64,000 nucleotides of DNA from SHAN690 sp040221375 (lineage in GTDB: Bacteria > Bacteroidota > Bacteroidia > Flavobacteriales_G > Salibacteraceae): NCBI GenBank assembly GCA_040221375.1, contig JAVKEP010000044.1, positions 72,325 through 136,324 of the forward strand. The letters are read 5' to 3'. Positions 18,203-27,298 of this stretch are shown one piece after another. Every line of letters begins with the position of its first letter. The stretch's first letter is position 1. A program made the translations under genes and the position numbers. The notes beneath the pieces were generated by a model that had not been told where the DNA came from, searched no databases, and saw only the letters and a list, made by a program, of their open reading frames with translations.

Positions 18203-20619
18203 CAGGAATACAATTCAGGATATTTCTCCGGATCCACCTCGTGCATAATGGCGTACACCTTTTCAAAGATGTCTTCGTTGGAAGGTTTTGAAAAATAGTC
18301 CCCGTCGGAAGCATAGGCTGGACGGTGTGCATTGGCCGTAAGGGTTCCCGGTGCTGAGTCGAGGTACTGGTAACCACCTTGCTCTTCAAGCACTTGCTGT
18401 AGCATAAACGCTGAAGCTCCTCCAGGTACATCTTCGTCGACAAAGAGTACCCGATTGGTATTTTTAAGGCTCGACAGAATGTCACCATTCAAATCAAATG
18501 GAAGCAAGGTCTGTACATCGATTACTTCTGCTGAAATGCCCACTTCTCTCAGTTGCTTGGCTACTTCCACACACATTCTCACCATCGAACCGTAGGTAAC
18601 AACGGTGATGTCTTCGCCTTCTATCATGGTCTCTACCTTGCCCAGTTCCAATTGGAATGCGCCCAAATTCGTGGGGAGTTTTTCTTTTAAACGGTAGCCA
18701 TTGAGCGACTCAATTACCAACGCTGGGTCGTCGCCTGCGAGCAGTGTGTTGTACATTCCGGCGGCCTGGGTCATGTTGCGTGGCACACAGATATGCATTC
18801 CTCTCAAGGCGTGAATGATCATGCCCATGGGCGATCCGCTGTGCCAAATTCCTTCCAATCGGTGGCCACGTGTACGAATGATGACCGGCGCTTTCTGCCC
18901 TCCTTTTGTTCGGTACTGTATCGTCGCCAAGTCATCGCTCATGATTTGCAAGGCGTACATGAGGTAATCGAGGTATTGGATTTCTGCGATGGGGCGCAAA
19001 CCGCGCATCGCCATTCCAATCCCTTGGCCGAGTATCGTGCATTCTCGGATGCCTGTATCGAATACGCGGTGTTCGCCGAACTTGGCTTGGAGGCCTTCGA
19101 GTCCTTGGTTCACCCCCCCGATTCTTCCAGCATCTTCACCGAAGATGATCAACTCAGGATGTTTTGCTAGCAAGGCCTCAAAATTATCGCGCAAGATTTC
19201 GCGTCCGTCTACCATCTGGTCGCCGTCGTAATCAGCTGCAATGGGCTGGATGCTGAGTGGTGAGTCGGGCGATTCTGAATGGAGGTGAGAAGAATAGCGA
19301 TCTGCGTTTTCTTTCATCTTCGCATTCATCCAATTGATCAAAGCAGTTTTGCTCGCCAATTGCTCGTTTCGCGCGTAGCGCAATGCCTTGCGCGCTGTTT
19401 CGTAAATCTCTTTTCGGAATGGATCAGTGGCAGCCGACAATTCGTCTTTTAGCTTGTTAATGAATACGGCATTCTTGCTTTCAGACCCGAGTTTGGTCAG
19501 CAACCCTACGACTTGCTTGTGTTCTTCCTTGATCGGTTCTAAAAATGCCTTCCACGCATTGTTTTTCGCATTACGCGCATCGGTTTTAGCCTCCTTCTCA
19601 ATCGCTTCGAGTTCCTCTTCTTGTGCAATTCCTTTGCTCAATATCCACTCTTTCATTTTAAAGATAGGATCGAAATCCTTTTCCCATTGAAGCCTTTCTT
19701 TTGACTTATACCGCTCGTGTGAGCCGCTGGTAGAATGACCTTGCGGTTGGGTGACCTCTTCTACGTGCACCAATACAGGCACATGCTCTTCGCGCGCGAT
19801 CCTCGCTGCTTTTTCATAGGTTAAGACCAAGTGCGGGTAATCCCAGCCTTTCGTCTTCAAAATTTCGAATCCCTTTTTATCAGCTGTGCGCTGGAAACCT
19901 GAAAGCGCTTCAGAAATGCTTTGCTTGATCGTTTGTAGATCCTTAGGGACGGAGATTCCGTGACCGTCGTCCCAAACAGACATCACGATCGGGACTTGAA
20001 GTACGCCCGCTGCATTCATGGCTTCCCAAAACATGCCTTCGCTGGTAGAGGCATCTCCAATGGTTCCAAAGGCTATTTCGTTGCCGTTGTTGCTGAAGTC
20101 TTTGTGGTTCTGAAGCTCAGGATTGTTTCGGTAAAACTTGCTCGCCAACCCCAGTCCTAATAGCCGCGGCATTTGACCAGCCGTGGGTGATATATCCGCG
20201 GAAGAATTGATTTGTTCAGAAAGCTTCAGCCAATTGCCATTGTCATCGAGCGAACGCGTAGCGTAGTGTCCGTTCATCATTCGTCCCGCCGATGCCGGCT
20301 CTCGTTCTACGTCTGCATCTGCATACAATTGAGCGAAAAACTGCTCGCCCGTCAATAAACCAGCGGCCATCATCATGGTCTGGTCACGGTAATATCCCGA
20401 TCTCCAATCGCCCGGATGCCACTGCTTGGCGAGTGCGATTTGCGCTACCTCTTTGCCGTCGCCGAGGATTCCAAACTTGGCTTTCCCGGTGAGCACTTCT
20501 CTCCGTCCCATCAAGCTGATCTCTCGGCTGAAGTTCGCCAAGCGAAAATCATTCAGCACCTCTTGCTTGAGTTCGTCCTTGGTTATCTCTTTTTCTGATG
20601 CGGTTGTGGTTTCTGACAT
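18202..20619 (-). CDS. Branched-chain 2-oxoacid dehydrogenase E1, fused alpha and beta subunits
   Basis: 805 residues joining E1-alpha and E1-beta. The alpha half (about 20-400) has YYRDQTMMMAAG, the thiamine-diphosphate motif GTIGDASTSEGMFWEAMN and QPQGHSTSGSHERYKS. The beta half (about 465-800) has IFGEDAGRIGGVNQGLEGLQ, FDTGIRECTILGQGIGMAMRG, QYLDYLMYALQ and GTLTANAHRPAYASDGDYFSKP. It decarboxylates branched-chain 2-oxoacids and passes the acyl group to the lipoyl E2, which is not in the window. Such fused E1 genes are usual in Flavobacteria and supply branched fatty-acid primers. An exact -7 box lies 42 bases upstream. The two following genes are coupled to it but have no obvious metabolic link. 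Confidence 0.93.
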   Translation of the reverse strand: MSETTTASEKEITKDELKQEVLNDFRLANFSREISLMGRREVLTGKAKFGILGDGKEVAQIALAKQWHPGDWRSGYYRDQTMMMAAGLLTGEQFFAQLYADADVEREPASAGRMMNGHYATRSLDDNGNWLKLSEQINSSADISPTAGQMPRLLGLGLASKFYRNNPELQNHKDFSNNGNEIAFGTIGDASTSEGMFWEAMNAAGVLQVPIVMSVWDDGHGISVPKDLQTIKQSISEALSGFQRTADKKGFEILKTKGWDYPHLVLTYEKAARIAREEHVPVLVHVEEVTQPQGHSTSGSHERYKSKERLQWEKDFDPIFKMKEWILSKGIAQEEELEAIEKEAKTDARNAKNNAWKAFLEPIKEEHKQVVGLLTKLGSESKNAVFINKLKDELSAATDPFRKEIYETARKALRYARNEQLASKTALINWMNAKMKENADRYSSHLHSESPDSPLSIQPIAADYDGDQMVDGREILRDNFEALLAKHPELIIFGEDAGRIGGVNQGLEGLQAKFGEHRVFDTGIRECTILGQGIGMAMRGLRPIAEIQYLDYLMYALQIMSDDLATIQYRTKGGQKAPVIIRTRGHRLEGIWHSGSPMGMIIHALRGMHICVPRNMTQAAGMYNTLLAGDDPALVIESLNGYRLKEKLPTNLGAFQLELGKVETMIEGEDITVVTYGSMVRMCVEVAKQLREVGISAEVIDVQTLLPFDLNGDILSSLKNTNRVLFVDEDVPGGASAFMLQQVLEEQGGYQYLDSAPGTLTANAHRPAYASDGDYFSKPSNEDIFEKVYAIMHEVDPEKYPELYS

Positions 20620-20660
20620 GCGGTCGTATTTACATCGAAAACGGGCGGTTTTCGGGCTTG

Positions 20661-20668
20661 CAAAGGTA
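20661..20668 (-). promoter_or_regulatory. -7 promoter box before the E1 gene
   Basis: The minus strand reads TACCTTTG, an exact TAnnTTTG match, 41 bases upstream of the ATG at 20619. It lies between the terminator of the upstream PspC gene and the E1 start, as expected for a new transcription unit. Confidence 0.5.
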
Positions 20669-20695
20669 AGAAATGAAGGTCGGAATGTCCATCAC

Positions 20696-20724
20696 AAAAA
20701 AGTCCCAGCGCGTGGCTGGGACTT
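20696..20724 (-). terminator. Intrinsic terminator of the PadR-PspC operon
   Basis: A 10-bp perfect stem (20700-20709 with 20715-20724, GTCCCAGC/GCTGGGAC core) with a 5-base loop, followed on the minus strand by six T residues. It lies 36 bases after the PspC-domain gene stop at 20760. Confidence 0.88.
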
Positions 20725-20759
20725 GAACCTAACTAAACAGAGAAGAGAAAAGAACGATC

Positions 20760-22436
20760 TTAGTTTTCGGATAGATTGATGTCGACCTTCAGCTCGCCGT
20801 CCTCACTGACACCTTCAAACTTGAGGCTAGACTTGGGTTTGGTCTCTTCGCAATCGAGGCATGTGAGGCCTTCTTCAGACATCATCCAATAGTGGTTGAC
20901 CATTCTCGGGTCGTAGATATTTTGCACGTTGTCAATGTCATCGATGATGCGTTTCATGTCGTTGGACAGGTAGATGGTTTTGCCAACGGGCAGGCGCAGT
21001 ACCAATTCCACGTCTTGTCCACGTAACATTTGGGACTCTGGATACGTGAAATATGGACTGAAGGTCACAATGTTCGAGTCGACGGTGAAGGAATACTTAA
21101 TCGAGTCGGCCCGGACGCTGGCTTCTTCGTAGCTATCGGCACTCGCGGTACGGTTCACTTCTATGAGCACTTCGCTCGTTTTCGAAGCGCGTACGTCGAA
21201 GTCAATGTTCCCGACCATAATGCGTCCATCTACGATGCGCATCATGAAATCGTTGTTGGCGTAGTAAGCACGTTTTTCCGAGATGTTGAAGGGGTCGTCT
21301 CCTACTTCCAAAATCAAGGTATCGGAAACTAAGCCTAAATCATCCAGCGTGATCCGGTCGGTCATGGTTTCCTCTTTGGAATACTCCCCAGCCGTATTCA
21401 ACACTACCGTTATGCCAGCGAAGAATCCCAGGAACCACAACCCCATCAAGCTTGCTCCTAAGTATGGAACACGCACCGTCGGAAAGAGCAGCACCAAGCC
21501 ACCATAGGCCAATCCAAGAAACGGGATGCCTACGAACAAGAACAACCCCAAAACTGCCAGGTAAAACCATTCGCTGGAGTTGAATATCAAGTCTCCGATT
21601 TCGTAAATAGAATAGCTCGAATCCCATCCGTGGGATCCGAGGTGCACGATGTCAGCAATACCAATGACCCCGGTAAGGAGCACGACGATCGTTACGACGC
21701 CGATCAGGATGAAGGCTACACCCAGTACCTTACCGAGTACGGTAAAAAAACCGCGAAAGAGTTCTGCCATAAAGTTGAAAAACTTGTCAATGCCACGCTC
21801 GATTTTTCGACCCGTGCCATCGGTGAAGTTTTGTCCTCCTTTGGAGAAACGTGCACCGATGTTGTTAAGCTCTTCTTCCACCGTCTTGCCGATGCTATCG
21901 ATGTTGACTGGTTTTCCTCGCATGCTCAACTTATCCGCGCTGGTCTTCGCAACGGGAATGATCATCCAGAGGATAATGTAGAACAATACGCCGGTTCCAA
22001 AGAAGATGAGAGCAACGGCAAACGACAATCGAATCCAAATTGGATCGACTCCAAAGTAGTAGGCAATTCCTGAACAGACACCACCGATCAGCGGATTGTC
22101 TGGATCGCGGAACAGTCTTTTCTGTCCTTCATAGCTACGCGATGAATAGCTCGGTTCATCTACTTCGATCTCTTCGTCTTCAAAATCTTCGGGATTTCCC
22201 ATGATTTCGATGACGGCTTGTACGTCGGTAGTAGAAACAACGGCCTTCACATCACCTTTTCGTTCGAGCAGCAGCTCAGCGATGCGTAGTTCGATATCGG
22301 AGAGGATCTCATCCTTTCCTGCGCTTCGTTCATAAAGTCTGCCTATCCTTTTCAGATAGCCCGACAGTAAGTCGTAAGCATCTTCGTCAAGCGTGAAAAC
22401 CTGACCACTTAAATTGACTTGAACGGTCTTTTTCAT
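20760..22436 (-). CDS. PspC-domain membrane protein
   Basis: 558 residues. The soluble N-terminus (1-105) is followed by a PspC domain (about 105-165: KRLFRDPDNPLIGGVCSGIAYYFGVDPIWIRL). Then come further membrane helices (about 230-350) and an extracytoplasmic C-terminal domain with beta character. PspC domains sense or relay envelope stress in other bacteria. In Bacteroidetes this large form regularly follows a PadR regulator, as here. The two genes overlap by ATGA and share the autoregulated promoter upstream of padR. The terminator is at 20696-20724. Confidence 0.9.
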   Translation of the reverse strand: MKKTVQVNLSGQVFTLDEDAYDLLSGYLKRIGRLYERSAGKDEILSDIELRIAELLLERKGDVKAVVSTTDVQAVIEIMGNPEDFEDEEIEVDEPSYSSRSYEGQKRLFRDPDNPLIGGVCSGIAYYFGVDPIWIRLSFAVALIFFGTGVLFYIILWMIIPVAKTSADKLSMRGKPVNIDSIGKTVEEELNNIGARFSKGGQNFTDGTGRKIERGIDKFFNFMAELFRGFFTVLGKVLGVAFILIGVVTIVVLLTGVIGIADIVHLGSHGWDSSYSIYEIGDLIFNSSEWFYLAVLGLFLFVGIPFLGLAYGGLVLLFPTVRVPYLGASLMGLWFLGFFAGITVVLNTAGEYSKEETMTDRITLDDLGLVSDTLILEVGDDPFNISEKRAYYANNDFMMRIVDGRIMVGNIDFDVRASKTSEVLIEVNRTASADSYEEASVRADSIKYSFTVDSNIVTFSPYFTYPESQMLRGQDVELVLRLPVGKTIYLSNDMKRIIDDIDNVQNIYDPRMVNHYWMMSEEGLTCLDCEETKPKSSLKFEGVSEDGELKVDINLSEN

Positions 22437-22780
22437 TTTTCCTTAGGGGGTTTAGTGTCCTGAATTACTTTGTCTACGGCGTCCCTGAGTTCCTCCCAGG
22501 AGGTCGCCAACTCTTTATAAAAAGTTTTTCCTTGTTCTGTCAAACTGTAGTACTTACGGGGCGGACCAGACTTGGACTCTTCCCATCGGTACGTCAGCAG
22601 ACCCGCGTTCTTAAGCCGACTAAGCAGCGGGTACAACGTACCTTCTACCACAATCAACTCAACTTCCTTCAGCGATCCAAGCACATCGGATGGATAGGCT
22701 TCTTCCTTCTGAAGCAAGGCGAGTACACAGAACTCGAGGATTCCTTTGCGTAATTGAGCTTTTGAGTTTTCAATATTCAT
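22433..22780 (-). CDS. PadR-family transcriptional regulator
   Basis: 115 residues with the PadR winged-helix core: LRKGILEFCVLALLQKEEAYPSDVLGSL, EGTLYPLLSRLKNAGLL, then RKYYSLTEQGKTFYKEL. It probably represses its own operon. A perfect 7-bp inverted repeat (22820-22838) overlaps the -33 element of the promoter whose -7 box lies 18 bases upstream of the ATG. The stop overlaps the ATG of the PspC gene (ATGA). Confidence 0.93.
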   Translation of the reverse strand: MNIENSKAQLRKGILEFCVLALLQKEEAYPSDVLGSLKEVELIVVEGTLYPLLSRLKNAGLLTYRWEESKSGPPRKYYSLTEQGKTFYKELATSWEELRDAVDKVIQDTKPPKEK

Positions 22781-22797
22781 GATCTGTTATTGCATTA

Positions 22798-22805
22798 CAA
22801 ATATA
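22798..22805 (-). promoter_or_regulatory. -7 promoter box of the PadR-PspC operon
   Basis: The minus strand reads TATATTTG, an exact TAnnTTTG match, 17 bases upstream of the padR ATG. A TTG on the same strand (22829-22827) lies 21 bases further upstream, giving a credible -33/-7 pair. Confidence 0.65.
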
Positions 22806-22819
22806 TAGGTATAAGACTT

Positions 22820-22838
22820 TACTATGCAATACATAGTA
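22820..22838. promoter_or_regulatory. Likely PadR operator (inverted repeat)
   Basis: TACTATG (22820-22826) and CATAGTA (22832-22838) form a perfect 7-bp inverted repeat with a 5-base spacer. It covers the -33 TTG of the operon promoter, where a dimeric repressor would block RNA polymerase. The flanks are also A/T-rich and partly symmetric. Confidence 0.6.
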
Positions 22839-22987
22839 CTATATAAATTTCCACCGGCCAACCTAACGTGCTGTATATCAGCGCGATTAATTTTTGATCC
22901 TCCAGCAGACTAATCCTTCAAAGCTTTCACTATTTAACTCAATTTTTCAATTCATCGTCCGATATTTGCCGCCCAAAGCAATTTACC

Positions 22988-23818
22988 ATGAAGCACATTT
23001 TCATCCTACTCACCACAGCCTTGGTCATCACGAGCTGTGTTCCTCAAAAGAAATTTGCCGCCCTTCAAGCAGAAAATGCCCGGCTGATTGCTATGGCTCC
23101 TGCCGCTGAAGCAAAGGCCAAGCTCGAAGCTTCAGAAGTGCTCAAGCAGCAAGAAGAAATCCAGCAATTGAAGGCTCAAGTTCAGGCTTTAGCCGAAGCA
23201 GAAAAGCAGTACCGAAGCATGATGGAAGCAGGCGAAATGCCGCAACCCACCCCGGAACAAATGAGGATGCAAGAGTTGAAATACGCCGAATCGATGAACA
23301 AGCCAATCGATCCGGAAAACGGCCCCATGGAGCACGAACGTTCTGAATTGCAACGTCAGTATGAGCAAGCTGAATTTCAGCAACGAATGGTCATACAGGC
23401 CATGCGAGCTACGCTTTCTGATTACAAAGCCACCCAAGTGAGCTACGACATCGGAGGTGGAAGGTCAGTGGTCTGCATCAGCGCAAAAGAATTGTTCGAG
23501 CCAGGAAAAGCCGAACTCAGTGAAATGGGTAAAGGACTCGTATCCAGAATCGCCATCGCACTTGAAGGGAGCGCACCACTGCACTACACCATCAATGCCA
23601 TCACGGAAGGCGACATGAACAAAGCGGCTGACCAAGCAGGAGCCGTCTACGCACAACTCGCCAAGGAAAAAGGAAACGTTCGGATGCCCAAATCCATCGG
23701 AGCCGTACCATGCGACAAAGCCGCCGGCATTACGAAAATCTCGTGCGACCGCATCGAACTATCATTGGAACAGGATTACGAATTGATCATGGGCCAGGTC
23801 AATACTGCACTTAGGTAA
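22988..23818 (+). CDS. Coiled-coil lipoprotein with weak OmpA/MotB-like C-terminus
   Basis: 276 residues. The lipobox is VITSC, with lipidated Cys17. A coiled coil covers about residues 25-75 (KLEASEVLKQQEEIQQLKAQVQALAEAEK), and a second helical stretch lies at about 110-145. Residues about 155-276 contain SVVCISAKELFEPGKAELSEMGKGLVSRIAIAL, which resembles the first strands and helix of MotB/OmpA peptidoglycan-binding domains. The later NxxLSxxRA signature is not visible. It is probably attached to the periplasmic face of a membrane. It is monocistronic, between the divergent PadR operon and a convergent NmrA gene. Confidence 0.8.
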   Translation: MKHIFILLTTALVITSCVPQKKFAALQAENARLIAMAPAAEAKAKLEASEVLKQQEEIQQLKAQVQALAEAEKQYRSMMEAGEMPQPTPEQMRMQELKYAESMNKPIDPENGPMEHERSELQRQYEQAEFQQRMVIQAMRATLSDYKATQVSYDIGGGRSVVCISAKELFEPGKAELSEMGKGLVSRIAIALEGSAPLHYTINAITEGDMNKAADQAGAVYAQLAKEKGNVRMPKSIGAVPCDKAAGITKISCDRIELSLEQDYELIMGQVNTALR

Positions 23819-23885
23819 GGCCGCATTCTGGCGCAAAGGCAATCGGAAGAGCAACTAACTTTTTGCCCTTCGCTTCAGAGAAGGC

Positions 23886-24734
23886 CTAGCGGTCCTTAAA
23901 CGCCTGCATCATCTCCACTACGGATGCGTGGGGACGTCCCGCAGCGACCTCATAATGTGAGGGAACGTCATTAACCCCCTCGCGGATTCCGTCGTAGATG
24001 CCCGCGATGACCGTTCCGATAAAATCCCCTAGTTCGGCTCTTCGCTCCTTTAAATACGCATCGAATGGGATATGATTGAAGGAAAGCTTGGTTCCAAACA
24101 CTTGGTTCATAAATTCGGCCAATTGCGCCTGGGAAATGGATTCACCGAGCAGTGAATACGTCTGACCATTGTGCACATCTCCAAGCAGCATTTGCGTATA
24201 AGCGAAACCCAATTCTTCTCTAGAGGTATATCCGCACTTCCCCTCTCCCGCACAGTTTCGTATCTCCCCTTCTCGAACGTAGTGGTCGATGTACGCCAAG
24301 TCAGGTTCAATGTAAATTCCATTTCTCCCAATCGCCCATAACAGACCTGAGTCTTTGACATCCTTTTCGGTTTGGCGGTTGCTACTCACAATTGGACTGA
24401 ACGCATTCTTCTCTTCATCGCCGATAATGCTTGTATAAACTATCTTCCGAACCCCGTTTTGTCGGGCGGCTTCGATGACGTTACGGTGTTGTTGAATCCT
24501 TTTTTGAGGTTCGTCCATTCCGGAAATAAGCACCACAGAATCAACGCCCTGCAGTGCCAAGTCAAAGGCTTCGCGGTTATTGTAATCGCCTGCACGGATT
24601 TCAATACCAAGGTGGGATGCTTTTTTAGGCGTACGAACGATGCCAATTACATTCTCCGCGCCTATCGCGTTTTTTAGCTCTTGCACGATGGACGTGCCCA
24701 ATTGACCATTGGCCGCTGTGACGGCTATTTTCAT
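23886..24734 (-). CDS. NmrA-like NAD(P)-binding oxidoreductase
   Basis: 282 residues. The N-terminal Rossmann motif is TAANGQLGTSIV (the TGAxGxxG type), followed by VIGIVRTPKKA, GDYNNREAFDLALQGVDSVVLISG and KIVYTSI. This matches the atypical short-chain NmrA/quinone-oxidoreductase-2 group, which binds NAD(P)H and in some cases reduces quinones. The SDR active-site Tyr-Lys is not evident. It starts 22 bases after the last of the four tandem T9SS genes and so may be read through from that transcript, although its function looks unrelated. Confidence 0.88.
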   Translation of the reverse strand: MKIAVTAANGQLGTSIVQELKNAIGAENVIGIVRTPKKASHLGIEIRAGDYNNREAFDLALQGVDSVVLISGMDEPQKRIQQHRNVIEAARQNGVRKIVYTSIIGDEEKNAFSPIVSSNRQTEKDVKDSGLLWAIGRNGIYIEPDLAYIDHYVREGEIRNCAGEGKCGYTSREELGFAYTQMLLGDVHNGQTYSLLGESISQAQLAEFMNQVFGTKLSFNHIPFDAYLKERRAELGDFIGTVIAGIYDGIREGVNDVPSHYEVAAGRPHASVVEMMQAFKDR

Positions 24735-24756
24735 TGTATGCAGTTTTTGTTTTCCA

Positions 24757-27282
24757 CTACCTCACTAACGTAAAACTCCCCCGTGTGTAAAAGCGATCGG
24801 AGTTCACGACTACGAAGTCTTTCGATTCCACCGTAAAGTAATAGGTTCCGGCGGTAGCCTGCTCGCCATTGACGTATCCGTCCCAACCGTAGGCTACGTT
24901 ATCGCTTTCGTGAAGCAGTTGGCCCCAACGGTTGTATATCGACATGGAGAATCTGAACAAGTCGCAGTCTGATTCGATTCGAAAACGGTCGTTCCAGCCG
25001 TCGCCATTGGGCGTAAAGACGTTTCCGTACCGTAATGTGCAATCGATGTCCGGACAAGCCGTATCGTTGGACACTACCTCACGCGATTCGATCAATTGGC
25101 AATCTTTCAGCGTGATCGTGACGATGTAATTCTTACTCTCCCCTACCGGAGTCACAATGGTATCCGTAGTATCCCCAGTATTCCACAGGTAAGCGGCCAA
25201 TGAATCCGTTCCGAAAAGCTGGATGCTGTCTTCGTCACAAATGACCGTATCTTCTCCCAATTCCGTTTTGATCTCTCCATTAAAGACCGCCGTAAACGTG
25301 TCGATGTTGACGCCGCATTCGTTGAAGGCAGCCAACCAAATCGTCATCGTCGTGTCGATCTCGAAGAAAGGGCCGTCGCTCGAATCGCTCCATACATAGG
25401 TAATGGTGTCGTTGAGCGGCCGAGGGAGGAAGATTGTGTTGTCGAAGCAATTGAGCGTATCGGGTGGCAACAACGCTGTATCCGGCAGCGGTGTGATGAA
25501 CACTTCTACGGTATCGGAGACGGTTCCACAGACGTTTTCAGCTACCAATATGTATTGCCCTGATTGAGTCACGTGCAGCAAGTCCGTAGAGTCTACCGTA
25601 TCACCGGTATTCCAATACGCCAATGCACCTACGTTCAATCCCGGGTTTAAGACGATGCTATTGGGCTCGCAGAAGGTAGTATCCGGTCCGAGATTAAAGA
25701 CGGCTAGGGTATCAAACGCCACCCGAATCGTATCGCTGAGCGTGTCGCACACGCCAAACAAGGTGACGTAGACGGTTGAATCCCTGAAGATTGCAAAGGT
25801 GTCGGCAACGCTGCTGTCGCTCCAGAGGTAGGAGGAGAAAAGATCAGCGATGTCGAGGGCCAAAGTATCGCCAAAGCAGAGGGTGGTATCCGGGCCTAGG
25901 TCGAGCGATTGACGTGGATAGATGTAAATCGTCGTTTGCAGCGTATCGAAAATGGTATCTGATTGGGCGATAAGCACGATCGTATAACTGCCTGTATCTG
26001 CGTAAAAATGGCTCGGAAACAAGACGCTGGACTCATTCAGTGCGCCTGAGCTAGGGTCGCCGAAATTCCACCAAACCGAGTCTACTCCTGCCGTATCAGG
26101 AATGAACAAGACGGTATCGCCGAAACACAGGTTTTCTGCCTCGAATGTGACGTTGAAAATCGATGAAAGGAAGGGAGGTAATCCCATGGTAGCCCTCCGT
26201 CCCGCTAGGTGCACAGCGTTGAGTTCCCAGTCGCAAGCAGCCCCGAGTAAATTGGGCTCATTGATGCGGTGTAGAAAGGAATCCAACCCCGGCGTACTGA
26301 ACAGCCTACTGGTCAGGTAAATCCGCTCATCCGGCCCCAATTGAATCTGCCCAAACGCTACGGAATCTACCACTAAATATTCAGAGGTGACGATCGATAA
26401 GGAGTCAAAATTGGAGATGTCGTATTGCACGACGGCGTTCAATTGTGCACCCCAGCCATCTGAAATGTATAAGACGTCGTTGTTGGGGCTGAACTCAACG
26501 CCGTAAGGACCGGTCACGAACGGACTCGACCACATAATGTTGTCTTCCACCGCACCGGTGTTGTTGTTGAATTTCATCAATGAAATGCGACCCGAAGGAA
26601 AGGAGAAACCAAAGGTCTGCTTGGCCAAGCCGATGTACTTGGAGTTCGGCGAAGCTTTGATGCACCCTACGAAAGCTTCGATGCTATCACCCGTTGTAGA
26701 CACGACGGGTGATGTGTTTACGCCGCTTCCACTTATTTCAAACGCCTTAACTGTATCCGAGTAGCGAATGTGCGTTGCTACCCAATACCCGTTGCCATTT
26801 CCATGCGCCAAAGCACACACGTTTTCTCCAGCATTCAACGTTAAAAGAATGTTTTTCTCGGTGGTATCTACGTCGCCTAATCCTGCCTCGAGTGTAAGGT
26901 CGACCAAGGTGTAACGCATACCGGTTGGACCACTTACGGGTACGGTTATAATGTAATAGTCAGTTGGTACGCCAGGCCGAGGAACGATGATCGCAGATTG
27001 GCTCGAAGAGGCATTTCCCAGCAACCCAGTTCCGTTGGGCATTACTTGATGGAGTCTGTTCCATACCGTAGATCCGTCCGTATAAAAGAGTAAGTCTCCT
27101 GCCGCGTCCGAAATGCTCGCGCAGCCTTCGAAGGTGTAAATCTGTCCATTGGTGTCGGCAACTGGGCCGGTGCTCTCAAAATGCACGCCTGCGCCTTGGC
27201 CAAAATACCACCAATCCGCAGCCGATTGCGCCATCGATTGCGTTCCAACAAGTAAAAAAAGCCCAATCAGTATCCGTATCAC
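24757..27282 (-). CDS. T9SS type B (gliding-motility C-terminal domain) surface protein, paralogue 4 of 4 in transcription order
   Basis: About 841 residues from GTG 27282, 16 bases after the previous stop; an upstream in-frame ATG at 27333 would overlap the previous gene. Signal peptide MIRILIGLFLLVGTQSMAQ (GTG start). Residues about 20-350 are a propeller-like domain shared by all four paralogues (ADWWYFGQGAGVHFESTGP, SDAAGDLLFYTDGSTVW, GPYGVEFSPNNDVLYISD). A PKD domain (about 375-445, WWNFGDP) follows, then four Ig-like segments containing LGPDTTLC. The gliding-motility-associated C-terminal domain (last 95 residues: NVFTPNGDGWNDRF, SIYNRWGQ, YGWDG) sends the protein through T9SS. Surface adhesion or motility is likely; no ligand can be named. 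Confidence 0.9.
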   Translation of the reverse strand: MIRILIGLFLLVGTQSMAQSAADWWYFGQGAGVHFESTGPVADTNGQIYTFEGCASISDAAGDLLFYTDGSTVWNRLHQVMPNGTGLLGNASSSQSAIIVPRPGVPTDYYIITVPVSGPTGMRYTLVDLTLEAGLGDVDTTEKNILLTLNAGENVCALAHGNGNGYWVATHIRYSDTVKAFEISGSGVNTSPVVSTTGDSIEAFVGCIKASPNSKYIGLAKQTFGFSFPSGRISLMKFNNNTGAVEDNIMWSSPFVTGPYGVEFSPNNDVLYISDGWGAQLNAVVQYDISNFDSLSIVTSEYLVVDSVAFGQIQLGPDERIYLTSRLFSTPGLDSFLHRINEPNLLGAACDWELNAVHLAGRRATMGLPPFLSSIFNVTFEAENLCFGDTVLFIPDTAGVDSVWWNFGDPSSGALNESSVLFPSHFYADTGSYTIVLIAQSDTIFDTLQTTIYIYPRQSLDLGPDTTLCFGDTLALDIADLFSSYLWSDSSVADTFAIFRDSTVYVTLFGVCDTLSDTIRVAFDTLAVFNLGPDTTFCEPNSIVLNPGLNVGALAYWNTGDTVDSTDLLHVTQSGQYILVAENVCGTVSDTVEVFITPLPDTALLPPDTLNCFDNTIFLPRPLNDTITYVWSDSSDGPFFEIDTTMTIWLAAFNECGVNIDTFTAVFNGEIKTELGEDTVICDEDSIQLFGTDSLAAYLWNTGDTTDTIVTPVGESKNYIVTITLKDCQLIESREVVSNDTACPDIDCTLRYGNVFTPNGDGWNDRFRIESDCDLFRFSMSIYNRWGQLLHESDNVAYGWDGYVNGEQATAGTYYFTVESKDFVVVNSDRFYTRGSFTLVR

Positions 27283-27298
27283 CAAACAAAAGTAACCA

